Assembly: GCA_964449135.1 (NCBI GenBank) | Contig: CAYUXZ010000011.1 | Coordinates: 1 to 61,529, forward strand | Direction of reading: 5' to 3' | From: SZAS-103 sp964449135 | GTDB lineage: Bacteria > Pseudomonadota > Gammaproteobacteria > Xanthomonadales > Xanthomonadaceae | DNA: 61,529 nucleotides | Part shown: positions 24,281 to 33,503 of the stretch, piece by piece | Layout of the letters: each line of letters opens with the position of its first letter | Numbering within the stretch: position 1 is the stretch's first letter | Notes under the pieces: model-generated | Database searches by the model: none | What the model was told of the DNA's origin: nothing | What the model saw: the letters and a program-made list of their open reading frames with translations, nothing else | Made by a program: the position numbers and the translations under genes

Positions 24281-25465
24281 TTATTTCTTGAAAAACGGCG
24301 GGTGGCCGAAACCCAGGGCGTCGAGTTTTTCGGCGACGTGCTCGGCCTCGTCCGCGCTGAACGGGCCGACGTGCACGCGCCAGAGGTTCTGCCCGTTCAC
24401 CTGCACGACGACGACCTCGGCGTGCTCCACGCCGGCCTGGATCAGCCGCGCGAGCATCCGGTTCGCATTGCCGGCGTCGTTGTAGCTGCCGATCTGCAGG
24501 AAACCGACGGTTTCCGGATCGATCGCGGTCGGGGCGGGCGTGAGCGCCGCGGGTGTGGGCACGATCGCCGGTGGCGGGTTCGGCGGCGCACTGCTCACGG
24601 GCGCGCTCGGCGACGGCGGAGCGCCGTCGTTCGCCGCGGCCGCAACCGGAATAGCGGTCGCGGCAGCGTTGGGCGGATTCGCAGCGGGTAGCGCCGGTTC
24701 GAGCGATGCCGCTTGCGCAACAGGCGGCGACGGCGCGATCGGCTTCGGCGTTGACACCGCCGCGCGCGGCCTGGGCGCCGGAGGCGATACGACGGCCGGT
24801 TCGACCGGAACCGGTTGGCTCGTATCGATGCCGCGCACTTCCACCATCGCGGTGCCGTGCACGTTGACGCCGAGCTTGATCGCGGCCGCATACGACAGGT
24901 CTATCAAACGACCATCGTGGAACGGGCCGCGATCGTTGATGCGCACGATCACGCTGCGGCCGTTCTCGAGGTTGGTCACGCGCGCATAGCTCGGCAGCGG
25001 CAGGGTGCGGTGCGCGGCGGAAAACTGCGCGAGGTCGTAGGGCTCCAGGCTCGAGGTCATGCGCCCGTCGAACTTGGTGCCGTACCACGAAGCGACGCCG
25101 CGTTCGTCGTAGCCGGCCGCCGTCGGCAGCACGGTGTAGGTCTTGCCGAGCACGCTGTAGGGCGAACGGTTGCCGTAGCGCGACAACGGTTCGGGATGCG
25201 GCACCGGTTCGGGAAGGTTCGCGACGTCGGGCAATTCGGACGGCGCGCCGTCGGCGATGTCCGGCGCATACACGCCGCCGGGCGTGTACGGTCCCTGCGG
25301 CTTGAACGGCTTGCGCGCGGGCTTGGCGGCGGGCGCATGCGACGGCGGCGGTTGCGGCGGTTGCGGCGGTTTTTTCGCATGGCCGGCGCAGGCGGAGAGC
25401 GTCAGGGCGAATCCAAGTGCGAACGCGCCCCGCAGGATCGATGCGAGGCGATCACGGCTTCGCAT
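24281..25465 (-). CDS. rlpA: Septal ring lytic transglycosylase RlpA
   Basis: The protein is 394 residues. It is a lipoprotein (LSAC lipobox), followed by a Pro-rich linker, the double-psi beta-barrel catalytic domain (WYGTKFDGRMTSSLEPYDL with the conserved Glu, and INDRGPF with the conserved Asp), a second Pro/Ala linker and a C-terminal SPOR domain (around 315-390, with FLQIGSYNDAGNANRM) that binds denuded glycan at the division site. It cleaves naked glycan strands. The start overlaps the mltB end by 14 bp, so the two wall hydrolases are one transcription unit. Confidence 0.95.
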   Translation of the reverse strand: MRSRDRLASILRGAFALGFALTLSACAGHAKKPPQPPQPPPSHAPAAKPARKPFKPQGPYTPGGVYAPDIADGAPSELPDVANLPEPVPHPEPLSRYGNRSPYSVLGKTYTVLPTAAGYDERGVASWYGTKFDGRMTSSLEPYDLAQFSAAHRTLPLPSYARVTNLENGRSVIVRINDRGPFHDGRLIDLSYAAAIKLGVNVHGTAMVEVRGIDTSQPVPVEPAVVSPPAPRPRAAVSTPKPIAPSPPVAQAASLEPALPAANPPNAAATAIPVAAAANDGAPPSPSAPVSSAPPNPPPAIVPTPAALTPAPTAIDPETVGFLQIGSYNDAGNANRMLARLIQAGVEHAEVVVVQVNGQNLWRVHVGPFSADEAEHVAEKLDALGFGHPPFFKK

Positions 25466-26507
25466 TCGCGCCCCTGGCGGACGGTTCGGTCTCCGCGATC
25501 GCCTCGGCGAGCTGGCTCACCGCCATCGCATACATCGGCGAATGGTTGTAGCGCGTGATCACGTAGAAATTGTTGAACACGATCCAGTCCTCGCTCCCCT
25601 GCGCGCCCTCGAGCGTGAGCAGCGAGCCGCTGATGTCGCGGCCCAGCGAAACCTTCGGCTTGTAGCCCTTCGCCTCGAGCTGCACGAGCGTGTACTTCGG
25701 CGTGAAGTCGTCGGGCGCGAACGCGACGGTGGCCGGGTCGTGGATCGCGCGCGCCGCGATCGGCTGGTCTTTCTGCCATCCGTAACCGACGAAATAATTC
25801 GCGACCGAGGCGAACAGGTCGGGCATCGAGCCGCCGAACAGATCCGCACGGCCGTCGCCATCCCCATCTTTCGCATACTGACGATAGCTGGAAGGCATGA
25901 ACTGCGCCCAGCCCATCGCGCCGGCGTAGCTGCCGCTGAGCGCGGTGATGTCGAAGTGTTCCTCTTTCGCCATCGCGAACAGTTGCGCGAGCTGGTCGCG
26001 GAAGAACGCCTGGCGATCGTCATCGTGCTGCTTCTTTGCCGGATCGTTGTGCGGATACCAGAACGCGAGCGTATAGAGCGCATCGATCGCGCGGTAGGAA
26101 CCGGTGTTGCCGCCGTAGCTGGTCTCCACGCCGATGATCGCGACAATGATCTCCGCGGGAACGCCGGTTGCGTCCTGCACCTTCTTCAGCGCGTCGCGGT
26201 TCGCGGCGAGGAACGCGCGGCCGGCGGCGATGCGCTTGGACGTCAGGAAGATCGGCCGGTAATCCTTCCAGGTCTTCACCGCTTCCGCAGGGCGCGACAT
26301 CGCATCCACCGTGCTCTGCCGGTAGCGCGCGAGCTTGAGCGTGTCGAGCACGGTGGTTTCGTCGAGCCCGTAATCTTTCGCGGCCTGTTTCGCGAACGCG
26401 GACAGCTGGGCGGGCGCGGGGCGATCCTGCGCCTGCGCGGCAACGGCGAAGAGCAGCATGGAGGCGACGAAGACGAGCAATTTGACGCGTGAATCGAATG
26501 AATTCAT
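25452..26507 (-). CDS. mltB: Membrane-bound lytic murein transglycosylase B
   Basis: The protein is 351 residues with a signal peptide (ending VAAQAQD). The GH103 catalytic Glu is E128 in IGVETSYGG, followed by LYTLAFWYPHNDP and GAMGWAQFMPSSYRQYAKDGDGD, all conserved in MltB. It cleaves the glycan backbone with anhydro-sugar formation. No lipobox is seen, so it could be soluble periplasmic. It belongs to the rod-shape cluster, 37 bp after rodA, and overlaps rlpA at its 3' end. Confidence 0.95.
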   Translation of the reverse strand: MNSFDSRVKLLVFVASMLLFAVAAQAQDRPAPAQLSAFAKQAAKDYGLDETTVLDTLKLARYRQSTVDAMSRPAEAVKTWKDYRPIFLTSKRIAAGRAFLAANRDALKKVQDATGVPAEIIVAIIGVETSYGGNTGSYRAIDALYTLAFWYPHNDPAKKQHDDDRQAFFRDQLAQLFAMAKEEHFDITALSGSYAGAMGWAQFMPSSYRQYAKDGDGDGRADLFGGSMPDLFASVANYFVGYGWQKDQPIAARAIHDPATVAFAPDDFTPKYTLVQLEAKGYKPKVSLGRDISGSLLTLEGAQGSEDWIVFNNFYVITRYNHSPMYAMAVSQLAEAIAETEPSARGANAKP

Positions 26508-26544
26508 GAGCGGGAATGTATCAGTTTGACGAAAGATCCGTGAA

Positions 26545-27660
26545 TTACGTGCCCATAAGCTTGCGGTGCGCGTACACCGACATCACGATGCCGAAGCCGG
26601 CGAGCAACGACACCGCCGAGGTGCCGCCGTAGCTGAGCAACGGCATCGGCACGCCGACCACCGGCAACAGTCCGGAGACCATGCCGCCGTTGACCATCGC
26701 ATACACGAAGAAGGTCATCGCCAGCGCGCCCGCGAGCAGGCGCGCATAGGTCTCGCGCGCGTTCGCCGCGATCCACAGGCAGCGGCCGACGATGAACAGG
26801 TACAACGCGAGCAGCGTGCACACGCCGATCCAGCCGAACTCCTCCGAAAGCACCGCGAACGCGAAATCCGTCGTGTGCTCCGGCAGGAAGTTCAGGTGCG
26901 CCTGCGTGCTGTGGCCCCAGCCCTTGCCGAGCAGGCCGCCGGAGCCGACCGCGATCTTCGACTGGATGATGTTCCAGCCGCTGCCCTGCGGGTCGTGCTC
27001 GGGGTCGAGGAAGTTGAAGATGCGCGCGCGCTGGAAATCGTGCAGCACGAAATACCAGAGCAGCGGCGCGGCCGAAGCGACCAGGCCGGTCAGCACGCCG
27101 ATCCGCCACCACGCCAGCCCGGCAAGGAAGATCACGAACACGCCGCTGGCCGCGACCAGCACGCCGGTGCCGAACGCGGGCTGGATCACGATCAGCGCGC
27201 TGGGCACGCCGATGATCACGCCGCACACGAACAGCGCCTTCCAGCCCGGCGGCAGCTGCTCGCGGTGCAGATACCACGCAAGCATCATCGGTACGGTCAG
27301 CTTGAGGAATTCCGACGGCTGGATGGAGGCCCCGCCTCCGATCTTGATCCACGAGCGCGCGCTCTGCCCGGTGCCGATGATCGGCACCAGCATCAGCAGG
27401 AACAAGGTCGCCGCGAACAGCCACGGCGTCCAGATCCGCAGCTTCGCCGGCGGCACCTGCGCGAACACGAACAGCGCGCCCAGCCCCGCCGCATAGCGCG
27501 CGCCCTGCGCGAACACCAGCGCCATGCTGCTGTTGCCCGCGCTGTGCAGCACCATCAGCGAGATCGTCATCACCGCGAGCAGCGCGACCAGCAGCGGGAT
27601 GTCGATCGTGTCGGCGAAGCGGCGGCCAAGGCCGCGGAACCAGCGCTCGAATGCGTTCAT
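26545..27660 (-). CDS. rodA: Rod-shape peptidoglycan glycosyltransferase RodA
   Basis: The protein is 371 residues with about ten membrane helices. It is a SEDS-family glycosyltransferase that polymerises glycan with PBP2 in the elongasome. Signature blocks: ARSWIKIGGGASIQPSEFLKL (with the conserved Gln-Pro-Ser-Glu), QPAFGTG, GSGGLLGKGWG and GVPMPLLSYGGTSAVS. Normal length. Its ATG overlaps the mrdA stop by 4 bases, which fits co-translation of the two partners. Confidence 0.96.
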   Translation of the reverse strand: MNAFERWFRGLGRRFADTIDIPLLVALLAVMTISLMVLHSAGNSSMALVFAQGARYAAGLGALFVFAQVPPAKLRIWTPWLFAATLFLLMLVPIIGTGQSARSWIKIGGGASIQPSEFLKLTVPMMLAWYLHREQLPPGWKALFVCGVIIGVPSALIVIQPAFGTGVLVAASGVFVIFLAGLAWWRIGVLTGLVASAAPLLWYFVLHDFQRARIFNFLDPEHDPQGSGWNIIQSKIAVGSGGLLGKGWGHSTQAHLNFLPEHTTDFAFAVLSEEFGWIGVCTLLALYLFIVGRCLWIAANARETYARLLAGALAMTFFVYAMVNGGMVSGLLPVVGVPMPLLSYGGTSAVSLLAGFGIVMSVYAHRKLMGT

Positions 27661-29654
27661 GGCGAGGGCCTCCGCGGCGACGGTGTCTGTTGTGATGGAT
27701 CGGGATTCGGCGGCGTGCTGTCAGGCGCGGCGGGCACGGATTCGGCGTCGTCGGGCGCGTCCTGAACCGAGGCGGGTTTTACTTGCGCGAGGTCGGCCGC
27801 GACCTGCTCGGGCGTGCGCTTGAGCAACCACGCGTCGAGCACCGTGCGCGCGATCGGCGCGGCCGCGGTCGCGCCGTAGCCGCCGTGCTCGACCACCACC
27901 GCGATCGCGATCGTCGGCGCGTTCGCGGGCGCGTAGGCGATGAACAGCGACTGGTGGCGCAGGTTCACCGGCAGCGCGCGCGGATCCACGCTGACGTTGC
28001 CCTTGCGGCCGACGCGCTGCGCGGTACCGGTCTTGCCCGCGATCAGGTAGGGCGCGTGCAGGCCGATCGCGCGCGCGGTGCCGACCTGGGTCACCGCGAT
28101 CATGCCGTCGCGCACCGCCTGCAGGTTGTCGCGGTTGGTGGAAATCGCGGTGCCCGCGGGCTGCTTCGTCGCGAGCCACGGCGCGGAAAAACCAGCGCGC
28201 GTCGCGTGCACGAGGTGCAGCTGCTGGCGCACGCCCTCGTCGGCGAGCGTGGCCACGCCCTGCGCGAGCTGCAGCGGCGTGACGATCCAGTAGCCCTGGC
28301 CGATGCCGGAGATGATCGTCTCGCCGAGATACCAGTCCTGCTTGAAGCGCTTGCGCTTCCATTCCGGCGACGGCAGCACGCCGACGCTTTCGCCGGACAG
28401 ATCGATGCCGGTCTTCCGGCCGAAGCCGTAACGACCCATGTACTCGTCGAAACGGTCTATGCCCATGTCCATCGCGAGCTTGTAGTAATAGGTGTTGACC
28501 GAGTGCGCGATCGAGGCGCGAAGGTCCACCCAGCCCGCGCCGCCGGCTTCGGCATCGCGGTATCCGCGTTTTTGTCCGGGGATATGGAATTCGCCGGTGG
28601 AAAGCGTCTTGTCCTCGGCCTTGCGCACGCCCGATTCCAGGCCGGCCAGGCCGACGAAGGGCTTGATCGTCGAGCCCGGCAGCGTGCCGCCGACGAGCAC
28701 GCGGTTGAACAGCGGCTTGGACACGTTGTTCGTGAGCGCGTCGTAGTCGGCGTGCGAGATGCCGTTGATGAACAGGTTCGGATCGAACGCCGGCAGGCTC
28801 ACCATCGCGAGGATCTCGCCGGTGCGTGGATCCACCGCGACCGCCGCACCGTCGTAGTTGCCGAACGCCTCGACCAGCGTGCGCTGCAGGTCGGCGTCGA
28901 TGCTCAGGGTGAGGTCTGCGCCGGGCTTGGCCGGGATATGGCCGAGCACGCGCAACGGCCGCCCTTCGACGTTCGTCTCGACCTGGTCGTAGCCGATTTC
29001 CCCGCGCAGCCTGTCCTCGTAGTAGCGCTCCAGGCCGGACTTGCCGATCTGGCTGAGCACCGCATAGCGCGGATCGCCCAGGCGAGCGATGTCGTCGGCA
29101 TCCACGCGGCCGACATAGCCGATCACGTGCGCGAACAGGTCGCCGTAGGGATAGCGCCGCGTGAGATAGGGCACGACGTCCACGCCCGGGAAGTTGTGGC
29201 GGTCGATCGCGAAGCGCGCGACTTCTGCTTCCGAAAGCCCGAGTTTCAATGGCACCGCGCGGAAGCCGCGCGTCGCGTGGCGCAGCTTGTCGTAGGCTGC
29301 GAGGTCGTCGTCGGACAGCGCGACGATCTTCTTCAATCGCCCGATTGTGTCCTTGAGGTCGGGCACTTCGTCGGCGGTGAGCTCCAGCCGCCAGGCCTGC
29401 ACGTTGTCGGCGAGCAGCTTGCCGTTGCGGTCGAAGATCAACCCGCGCGCGGGGACGATCGGCCGTTGCTTGATGCGGTTGGCCTCGGCTTTCGAGCTGA
29501 ACTCGGCGTGCTGCAGCACCTGCAGGCGGAAATACCAGCCTGCGAGCAACAGCAGGCAACCGGCGATGATGAAAAATCCCTGCAGCGCGCGCGCTCGGAA
29601 CAACTCGGCTTCCGCGTGCAGGTTCTTCAACTGGCGGGAGGATGGCAGCTTCAT
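27657..29654 (-). CDS. mrdA: Penicillin-binding protein 2
   Basis: The protein is 665 residues. One N-terminal membrane helix is followed by the dimerisation region and the transpeptidase domain with Ser328 in LPGSTIKP, an SVN motif in ASIAHSVNTY, and KTGTAQ. It is the elongation-specific transpeptidase partnered by RodA. A C-terminal extension of ~45 residues, rich in Pro/Asp/Ala and encoded partly by a Pro-Ser-Arg tail, goes beyond the normal domain. It overlaps rodA by 4 bp and starts 9 bp after mreD. Confidence 0.96.
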   Translation of the reverse strand: MKLPSSRQLKNLHAEAELFRARALQGFFIIAGCLLLLAGWYFRLQVLQHAEFSSKAEANRIKQRPIVPARGLIFDRNGKLLADNVQAWRLELTADEVPDLKDTIGRLKKIVALSDDDLAAYDKLRHATRGFRAVPLKLGLSEAEVARFAIDRHNFPGVDVVPYLTRRYPYGDLFAHVIGYVGRVDADDIARLGDPRYAVLSQIGKSGLERYYEDRLRGEIGYDQVETNVEGRPLRVLGHIPAKPGADLTLSIDADLQRTLVEAFGNYDGAAVAVDPRTGEILAMVSLPAFDPNLFINGISHADYDALTNNVSKPLFNRVLVGGTLPGSTIKPFVGLAGLESGVRKAEDKTLSTGEFHIPGQKRGYRDAEAGGAGWVDLRASIAHSVNTYYYKLAMDMGIDRFDEYMGRYGFGRKTGIDLSGESVGVLPSPEWKRKRFKQDWYLGETIISGIGQGYWIVTPLQLAQGVATLADEGVRQQLHLVHATRAGFSAPWLATKQPAGTAISTNRDNLQAVRDGMIAVTQVGTARAIGLHAPYLIAGKTGTAQRVGRKGNVSVDPRALPVNLRHQSLFIAYAPANAPTIAIAVVVEHGGYGATAAAPIARTVLDAWLLKRTPEQVAADLAQVKPASVQDAPDDAESVPAAPDSTPPNPDPSQQTPSPRRPSP

Positions 29655-29663
29655 CGCAAGCGT

Positions 29664-30155
29664 TTACGAACGACGCTCTCGCGCACGCATCCGCAGCGTG
29701 TCCAGCAACAGCACCAGCCACGGCCACAGCAGCGGCGCGAGCAATGGCGACAGCCAGAACGTCCAGTGCTGCATCCCTTCGCCGAGCATCCCGCGCACCG
29801 CCGCGGCGATCACGCGGTCGTTCGCGAGCAGCGCGAGCACCGCCAGGCTCTGCTGCCATAGCGGGAAGAAGCGCAACCGCGCACGGAAGCGATGCACGAT
29901 GAACGCGAGCACGGTCAGTCGCAACGCCTGCTCGCCGAGCAGGGTGCCGAAGGCGAGGTCGCCGACCAGTCCGATCGCGAACGACAGACCCATGCCGACC
30001 GCGTCGGGCGTTTCCAGCAGCCAGTAGATCAGCACGAGGCCGAGGAAATACGGACGCAGCGGCGCGATCATGTCGGGCAGCGACAGCAGGCCCAGCAGCA
30101 GCGCGAGCAGCAGGCTCAGCGGCATCCAGTACGCGCCGGCGCTCGCGCGGCTCAT
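29664..30155 (-). CDS. mreD: Rod shape-determining protein MreD
   Basis: The protein is 163 residues, starting MSRASAGAYWMPLSLLLALL, with five or six membrane helices. Its size and position (between mreC and mrdA) fit MreD, and GLSFAIGLVGDLAFGTLLGEQAL is the conserved cytoplasmic-loop block. It is a membrane subunit of the elongasome. The start overlaps mreC's stop (ATGA). Confidence 0.92.
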   Translation of the reverse strand: MSRASAGAYWMPLSLLLALLLGLLSLPDMIAPLRPYFLGLVLIYWLLETPDAVGMGLSFAIGLVGDLAFGTLLGEQALRLTVLAFIVHRFRARLRFFPLWQQSLAVLALLANDRVIAAAVRGMLGEGMQHWTFWLSPLLAPLLWPWLVLLLDTLRMRARERRS

Positions 30156-31159
30156 CGTTGCGGCCCCTGCGCGGAAGACGCGGCAGCGGGAGGGTTCGCA
30201 CTCTGCGCGGTCGCTAGCGGTCGCACGACGCTCGCGGGCGGCGCACGCTGCGCAAGCGCGGCGTTCGCGCGGCGCGTGGCCAAGTCGCCGGGGATCGGCG
30301 GGCCGACGGATTCGTCGGTGTCGGGCAGGTTCCACACCAGCAGCACTTCGCCGCTGCGATCCAGGTGCGCGGCGGGCGCGATCGTCGCTTCGACGAACGC
30401 GTGGTTCGCGTCCGGCGACAACGCGGTTACCGTGCCAACCGGGAAACCCGCGGGGAAACGTCCGCCGATGCCGGAGGTGACCAGTTCGTCGCCGACCTTA
30501 AGGTCGCCGCTGAGCGGGATGTTCGGCGCGATCAGGCGATCGCTGCGGCCGGTGCCGTAGGCGATCATGCGCAGCCCGCTGCGCACGCTCTGCACGGGCG
30601 CCGCGTGGTCGGGATCGGTGATCATCAGGACCGTCGCGCGCGTGGGCGTGACTGCCATCACCTGGCCGAGCACACCGCCGGCATCAATGACCGCCTGCCC
30701 CGGATGCACGCCCTGGTTTGCGCCGACGTCGAGCACGACTTGCCGGCGCACCGGATCCAGGTCGATGTCGAGGATGCCCGCCAGTTGCACGTTCAAGCGA
30801 TTGCCGCGCGTGCCGCCGAGCAGCGCGCGCAGGCGCTGGTTTTCCTCGGCCACCGCCTGCATCCGCACGATCCGCGCTTGGTCGAGCAGGTGCTGCCGCT
30901 GCAGTTCGGTGTTGTCGCGATTCAGGCGGGTCTGGTCGGACACCGCTTCGTTGACGAAGCCGAGCGCGCGCGACGGCAGCGAGGCCAACCACCACACCGG
31001 CTCGACCGCGACGGTGGCGGTACGGCGGACCTTGGTCAGCACGCCTCCGCGGTGGTCGGACACCATCAGTACCGCCGCCAGCGCGAGATACGAGAGCAGC
31101 CGCAGCGTGCTGCCGCTGTCGGCGCCGAATCGCGGTGTGCTGGAACCGGAATAGGCCAC
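30152..31159 (-). CDS. mreC: Rod shape-determining protein MreC
   Basis: The protein is 335 residues. One N-terminal membrane helix and a coiled coil (TRLNRDNTELQRQHLLDQA) precede two beta-barrel domains (DPVRRQVVLDVGANQGVHPGQAV and TSGIGGRFPAGFPVGTV). It links MreB filaments to PBP2. The C-terminal ~45 residues are Pro/Ala/Gln-rich, beyond the usual fold. The first codon is GTG, with GAGGA about 12 bases before it. It follows mreB by 97 bp with a hairpin in the gap. Confidence 0.95.
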   Translation of the reverse strand: MAYSGSSTPRFGADSGSTLRLLSYLALAAVLMVSDHRGGVLTKVRRTATVAVEPVWWLASLPSRALGFVNEAVSDQTRLNRDNTELQRQHLLDQARIVRMQAVAEENQRLRALLGGTRGNRLNVQLAGILDIDLDPVRRQVVLDVGANQGVHPGQAVIDAGGVLGQVMAVTPTRATVLMITDPDHAAPVQSVRSGLRMIAYGTGRSDRLIAPNIPLSGDLKVGDELVTSGIGGRFPAGFPVGTVTALSPDANHAFVEATIAPAAHLDRSGEVLLVWNLPDTDESVGPPIPGDLATRRANAALAQRAPPASVVRPLATAQSANPPAAASSAQGPQR

Positions 31160-31215
31160 GCGGGCGGTGATCCTCGGTCTGTTGCGTGGAGCAATAAGGT
31201 ATTGCGGAAGTGTCC

Positions 31216-31241
31216 GCCATCGACGCCCGCCCGTCGATGGC
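31216..31241. other. 10-bp hairpin between mreB and mreC
   Basis: GCCATCGACG and CGTCGATGGC enclose a 6-base loop, 16 bases after the mreB stop. No T tract follows. It may be a partial terminator or an mRNA stability element lowering mreCD relative to mreB. Confidence 0.5.
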
Positions 31242-31256
31242 GCATGCGGTCGCGGC

Positions 31257-32303
31257 TTACTCGAGCGAGAAGAACTCGTTGTCGCCCATGTCGATCATTT
31301 CCAGCGCACGCCCGCCGCCGCGCGCGACGCAGGTCAACGGGTCGTCGGCAACGTGCACGTGCAGGCCGGTTTCCTCCGAGATCAGCTTGTCGATGTCGCG
31401 CAGCAGCGCGCCGCCGCCGGTGAGCACGATGCCGCGCTCGGCGACGTCCGCGCACAGTTCCGGCGGGGTCTGCTCCAGCGCCTGCTTCACCGCCGAGACG
31501 ATACCGGACAGCGTTTCGTGCAGCGCCTCGAGCACTTCGTTGGAATTGATCTGGATCACGCGCGGCACGCCCTCGGCAAGGTTGCGGCCGGAGACTTCCA
31601 GCCGCTTCACTTCCGCCTGCGGATACGCGCAGCCGATGTCGATCTTGATCTTCTCGGCGGTGGATTCGCCGATCAGGGTGCCGTGGTTGCGGCGCACGTA
31701 GTTGATGATCGCCTCGTCGAAGCGGTCGCCGCCGATGCGCACCGACTGCGAATACACCACGCCGTTGAGCGAGATCACCGCCACCTCGGAGGTGCCGCCG
31801 CCGATGTCGATCACCATCGATCCGCGCGCCTCGCCGATCGGGATTCCCGCGCCGATTGCGGCGGCCATCGGCTCCTCGATCAGGAACACCTCGCGCGCGC
31901 CGGCCTCCTCGGCCGATTCCTTGATCGCGCGGCGCTCGACCTGGGTCGAGCCGCAGGGCACGCAGATCAGCACGCGCGGGCTCGGCCGCAGGAAGCGCGA
32001 CTTGTGCACCTTGCGGATGAAGTACTTGAGCATCTCCTCGGTAGTCGTGAAGTCGGCGATCACGCCGTCCTTCAGCGGCCGGATGGTGGAGATGTGGCCG
32101 GGGGTGCGGCCGAGCATCTGCTTGGCCTCGATGCCAACCGCGGCGACCGAGCGCGGCGAACCGGGGATGCGGTCCTGGCGGATCGCGACGACCGAGGGTT
32201 CGTTCAGGACGATGCCCTGGCCGCGGACATAGATCAGGGTGTTGGCCGTCCCCAGGTCGATCGACAGATCGGTGGAGAACAGGCCACGAAGGGATTTGAA
32301 CAT
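31257..32303 (-). CDS. mreB: Rod shape-determining protein MreB
   Basis: The protein is 348 residues, starting MFKSLRGLFSTDLSIDLGTANTL. It is the actin homologue that directs lateral wall synthesis. The ATPase blocks are clear: DLGTANTL, VPCGSTQVERRAIKESAEEAG-type region, IDIGGGTSEVAVISL and TGGGALLRDIDKLISEETGL. A TTG six bases upstream could also be used, but ATG 32303 matches the family. It is the first gene of the shape cluster; the 243-bp upstream gap with pfkB holds its promoter, not identified with confidence. Confidence 0.97.
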   Translation of the reverse strand: MFKSLRGLFSTDLSIDLGTANTLIYVRGQGIVLNEPSVVAIRQDRIPGSPRSVAAVGIEAKQMLGRTPGHISTIRPLKDGVIADFTTTEEMLKYFIRKVHKSRFLRPSPRVLICVPCGSTQVERRAIKESAEEAGAREVFLIEEPMAAAIGAGIPIGEARGSMVIDIGGGTSEVAVISLNGVVYSQSVRIGGDRFDEAIINYVRRNHGTLIGESTAEKIKIDIGCAYPQAEVKRLEVSGRNLAEGVPRVIQINSNEVLEALHETLSGIVSAVKQALEQTPPELCADVAERGIVLTGGGALLRDIDKLISEETGLHVHVADDPLTCVARGGGRALEMIDMGDNEFFSLE

Positions 32304-32546
32304 GCGCAAGACAGCCGTGAAGAGGGGGATGGGGTGCCGCGGAGCAAGTCCGCAAGCCTAGCAACCGTCCCCCTGTCCGGACAAGACAAATTATGCCTGT
32401 TTCGCGCGGGATATCGTGCATCCGTTCACATCGCGGGAGTCGCGGGACGCGGCCCGGGGCGCTATCATCGCGACCCCTGCGCGCTCAAGGTTTCCCGCGC
32501 GCATCGCCTCCCGCGGTTGCCCCGCGACAATTCCGGAACATTCCCG

Positions 32547-33482
32547 ATGTCGGCACTGATCTGCGGCTCGCTCGCCTACGACACCATCATGGTGTTCCAG
32601 GACCAGTTCAAGAACCACATCCTGCCGGACAAGGTGCACATCCTGAACGTGTCCTTCCTGGTGCCGCGGATGCGCCGCGAGTTCGGCGGCTGCGCGGGCA
32701 ACATCGCCTACAACCTCAAGTTGCTCGGCGAAAACCCGATCCCGATGGCGACGGTCGGCCAGGATTTCGGCCCCTACCGCGACTGGTTCGTCAGGCAGGG
32801 CATCCGCCTCGACCACGTGCGCGAACTGCCGGAGATGTTCACCGCGCAGGCGTTCATGACCACCGACCTGGACAACAACCAGATCACCGCCTTCCATCCG
32901 GGCGCGATGATGCGTTCGTTCGAGAACCACGTGCGCGACGTGAAGGGCGTGCGCTTCGGCATCGTCTCGCCGGACGGTCGCGAGGCGATGCTGCAGAACG
33001 CCGCGGAGTTCAAGGAATGCGGCATTCCCTTCATCTTCGATCCCGGCCAGGCGATGCCGCTGTTCTCGCCCGACGAGTTCCGCCACTTCATCGAGCAGGC
33101 CGACTACGTGGTCGTCAACGACTACGAATCGAGCCTGCTGCAGGAGCGCACCGGCTGGAACGAGCGCGACATCGCCAGCCGCGTGAACGCGTACATCACC
33201 ACGCAAGGCCCGCGCGGATCGATCATCCACACCCGCGACGGCCGCCACGACATCCCGCCCGCGCACGAGCGGCGCATCACCGATCCGACCGGCTGCGGCG
33301 ATGCCTATCGCGCGGGCTTGATCCTGGGCCTGATGCGCGGCTACGACCTGCCGACCTGCGGGCGCATGGCCTCGCTGATGGGCGCACTCAAGGTCGAGCA
33401 CCCGGGCACCCAGAACCAGCGCTTCACCTACGACGAATTCGCCGAGCAGTACCGCCAGCAGTTCGGCGAAAGACTCCGGTGA
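32547..33482 (+). CDS. PfkB family carbohydrate / nucleoside kinase
   Basis: The protein is 311 residues. It is a ribokinase-fold kinase. It shows the N-terminal GG (FGGCAGNIAYNL) sugar-binding motif and the catalytic DPTGCGDAYRAGLILG, where the Asp in GCGDAY is the base. Overall it resembles bacterial adenosine kinase-like proteins (starts MSALICGSLAYDTIM), so nucleoside rather than sugar phosphorylation is plausible. It is divergent from mreB and stands alone, with the next gene convergent. Confidence 0.85.
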   Translation: MSALICGSLAYDTIMVFQDQFKNHILPDKVHILNVSFLVPRMRREFGGCAGNIAYNLKLLGENPIPMATVGQDFGPYRDWFVRQGIRLDHVRELPEMFTAQAFMTTDLDNNQITAFHPGAMMRSFENHVRDVKGVRFGIVSPDGREAMLQNAAEFKECGIPFIFDPGQAMPLFSPDEFRHFIEQADYVVVNDYESSLLQERTGWNERDIASRVNAYITTQGPRGSIIHTRDGRHDIPPAHERRITDPTGCGDAYRAGLILGLMRGYDLPTCGRMASLMGALKVEHPGTQNQRFTYDEFAEQYRQQFGERLR

Positions 33483-33503
33483 GAGCGCGCGCAGCGCGCG
33501 ACA

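Noticed and set aside
27783..29861. 692-codon open frame antisense to mrdA
   Set aside because: Shadow of mrdA/mreD with Arg/Val/Asp bias and no ribosome site or domain.
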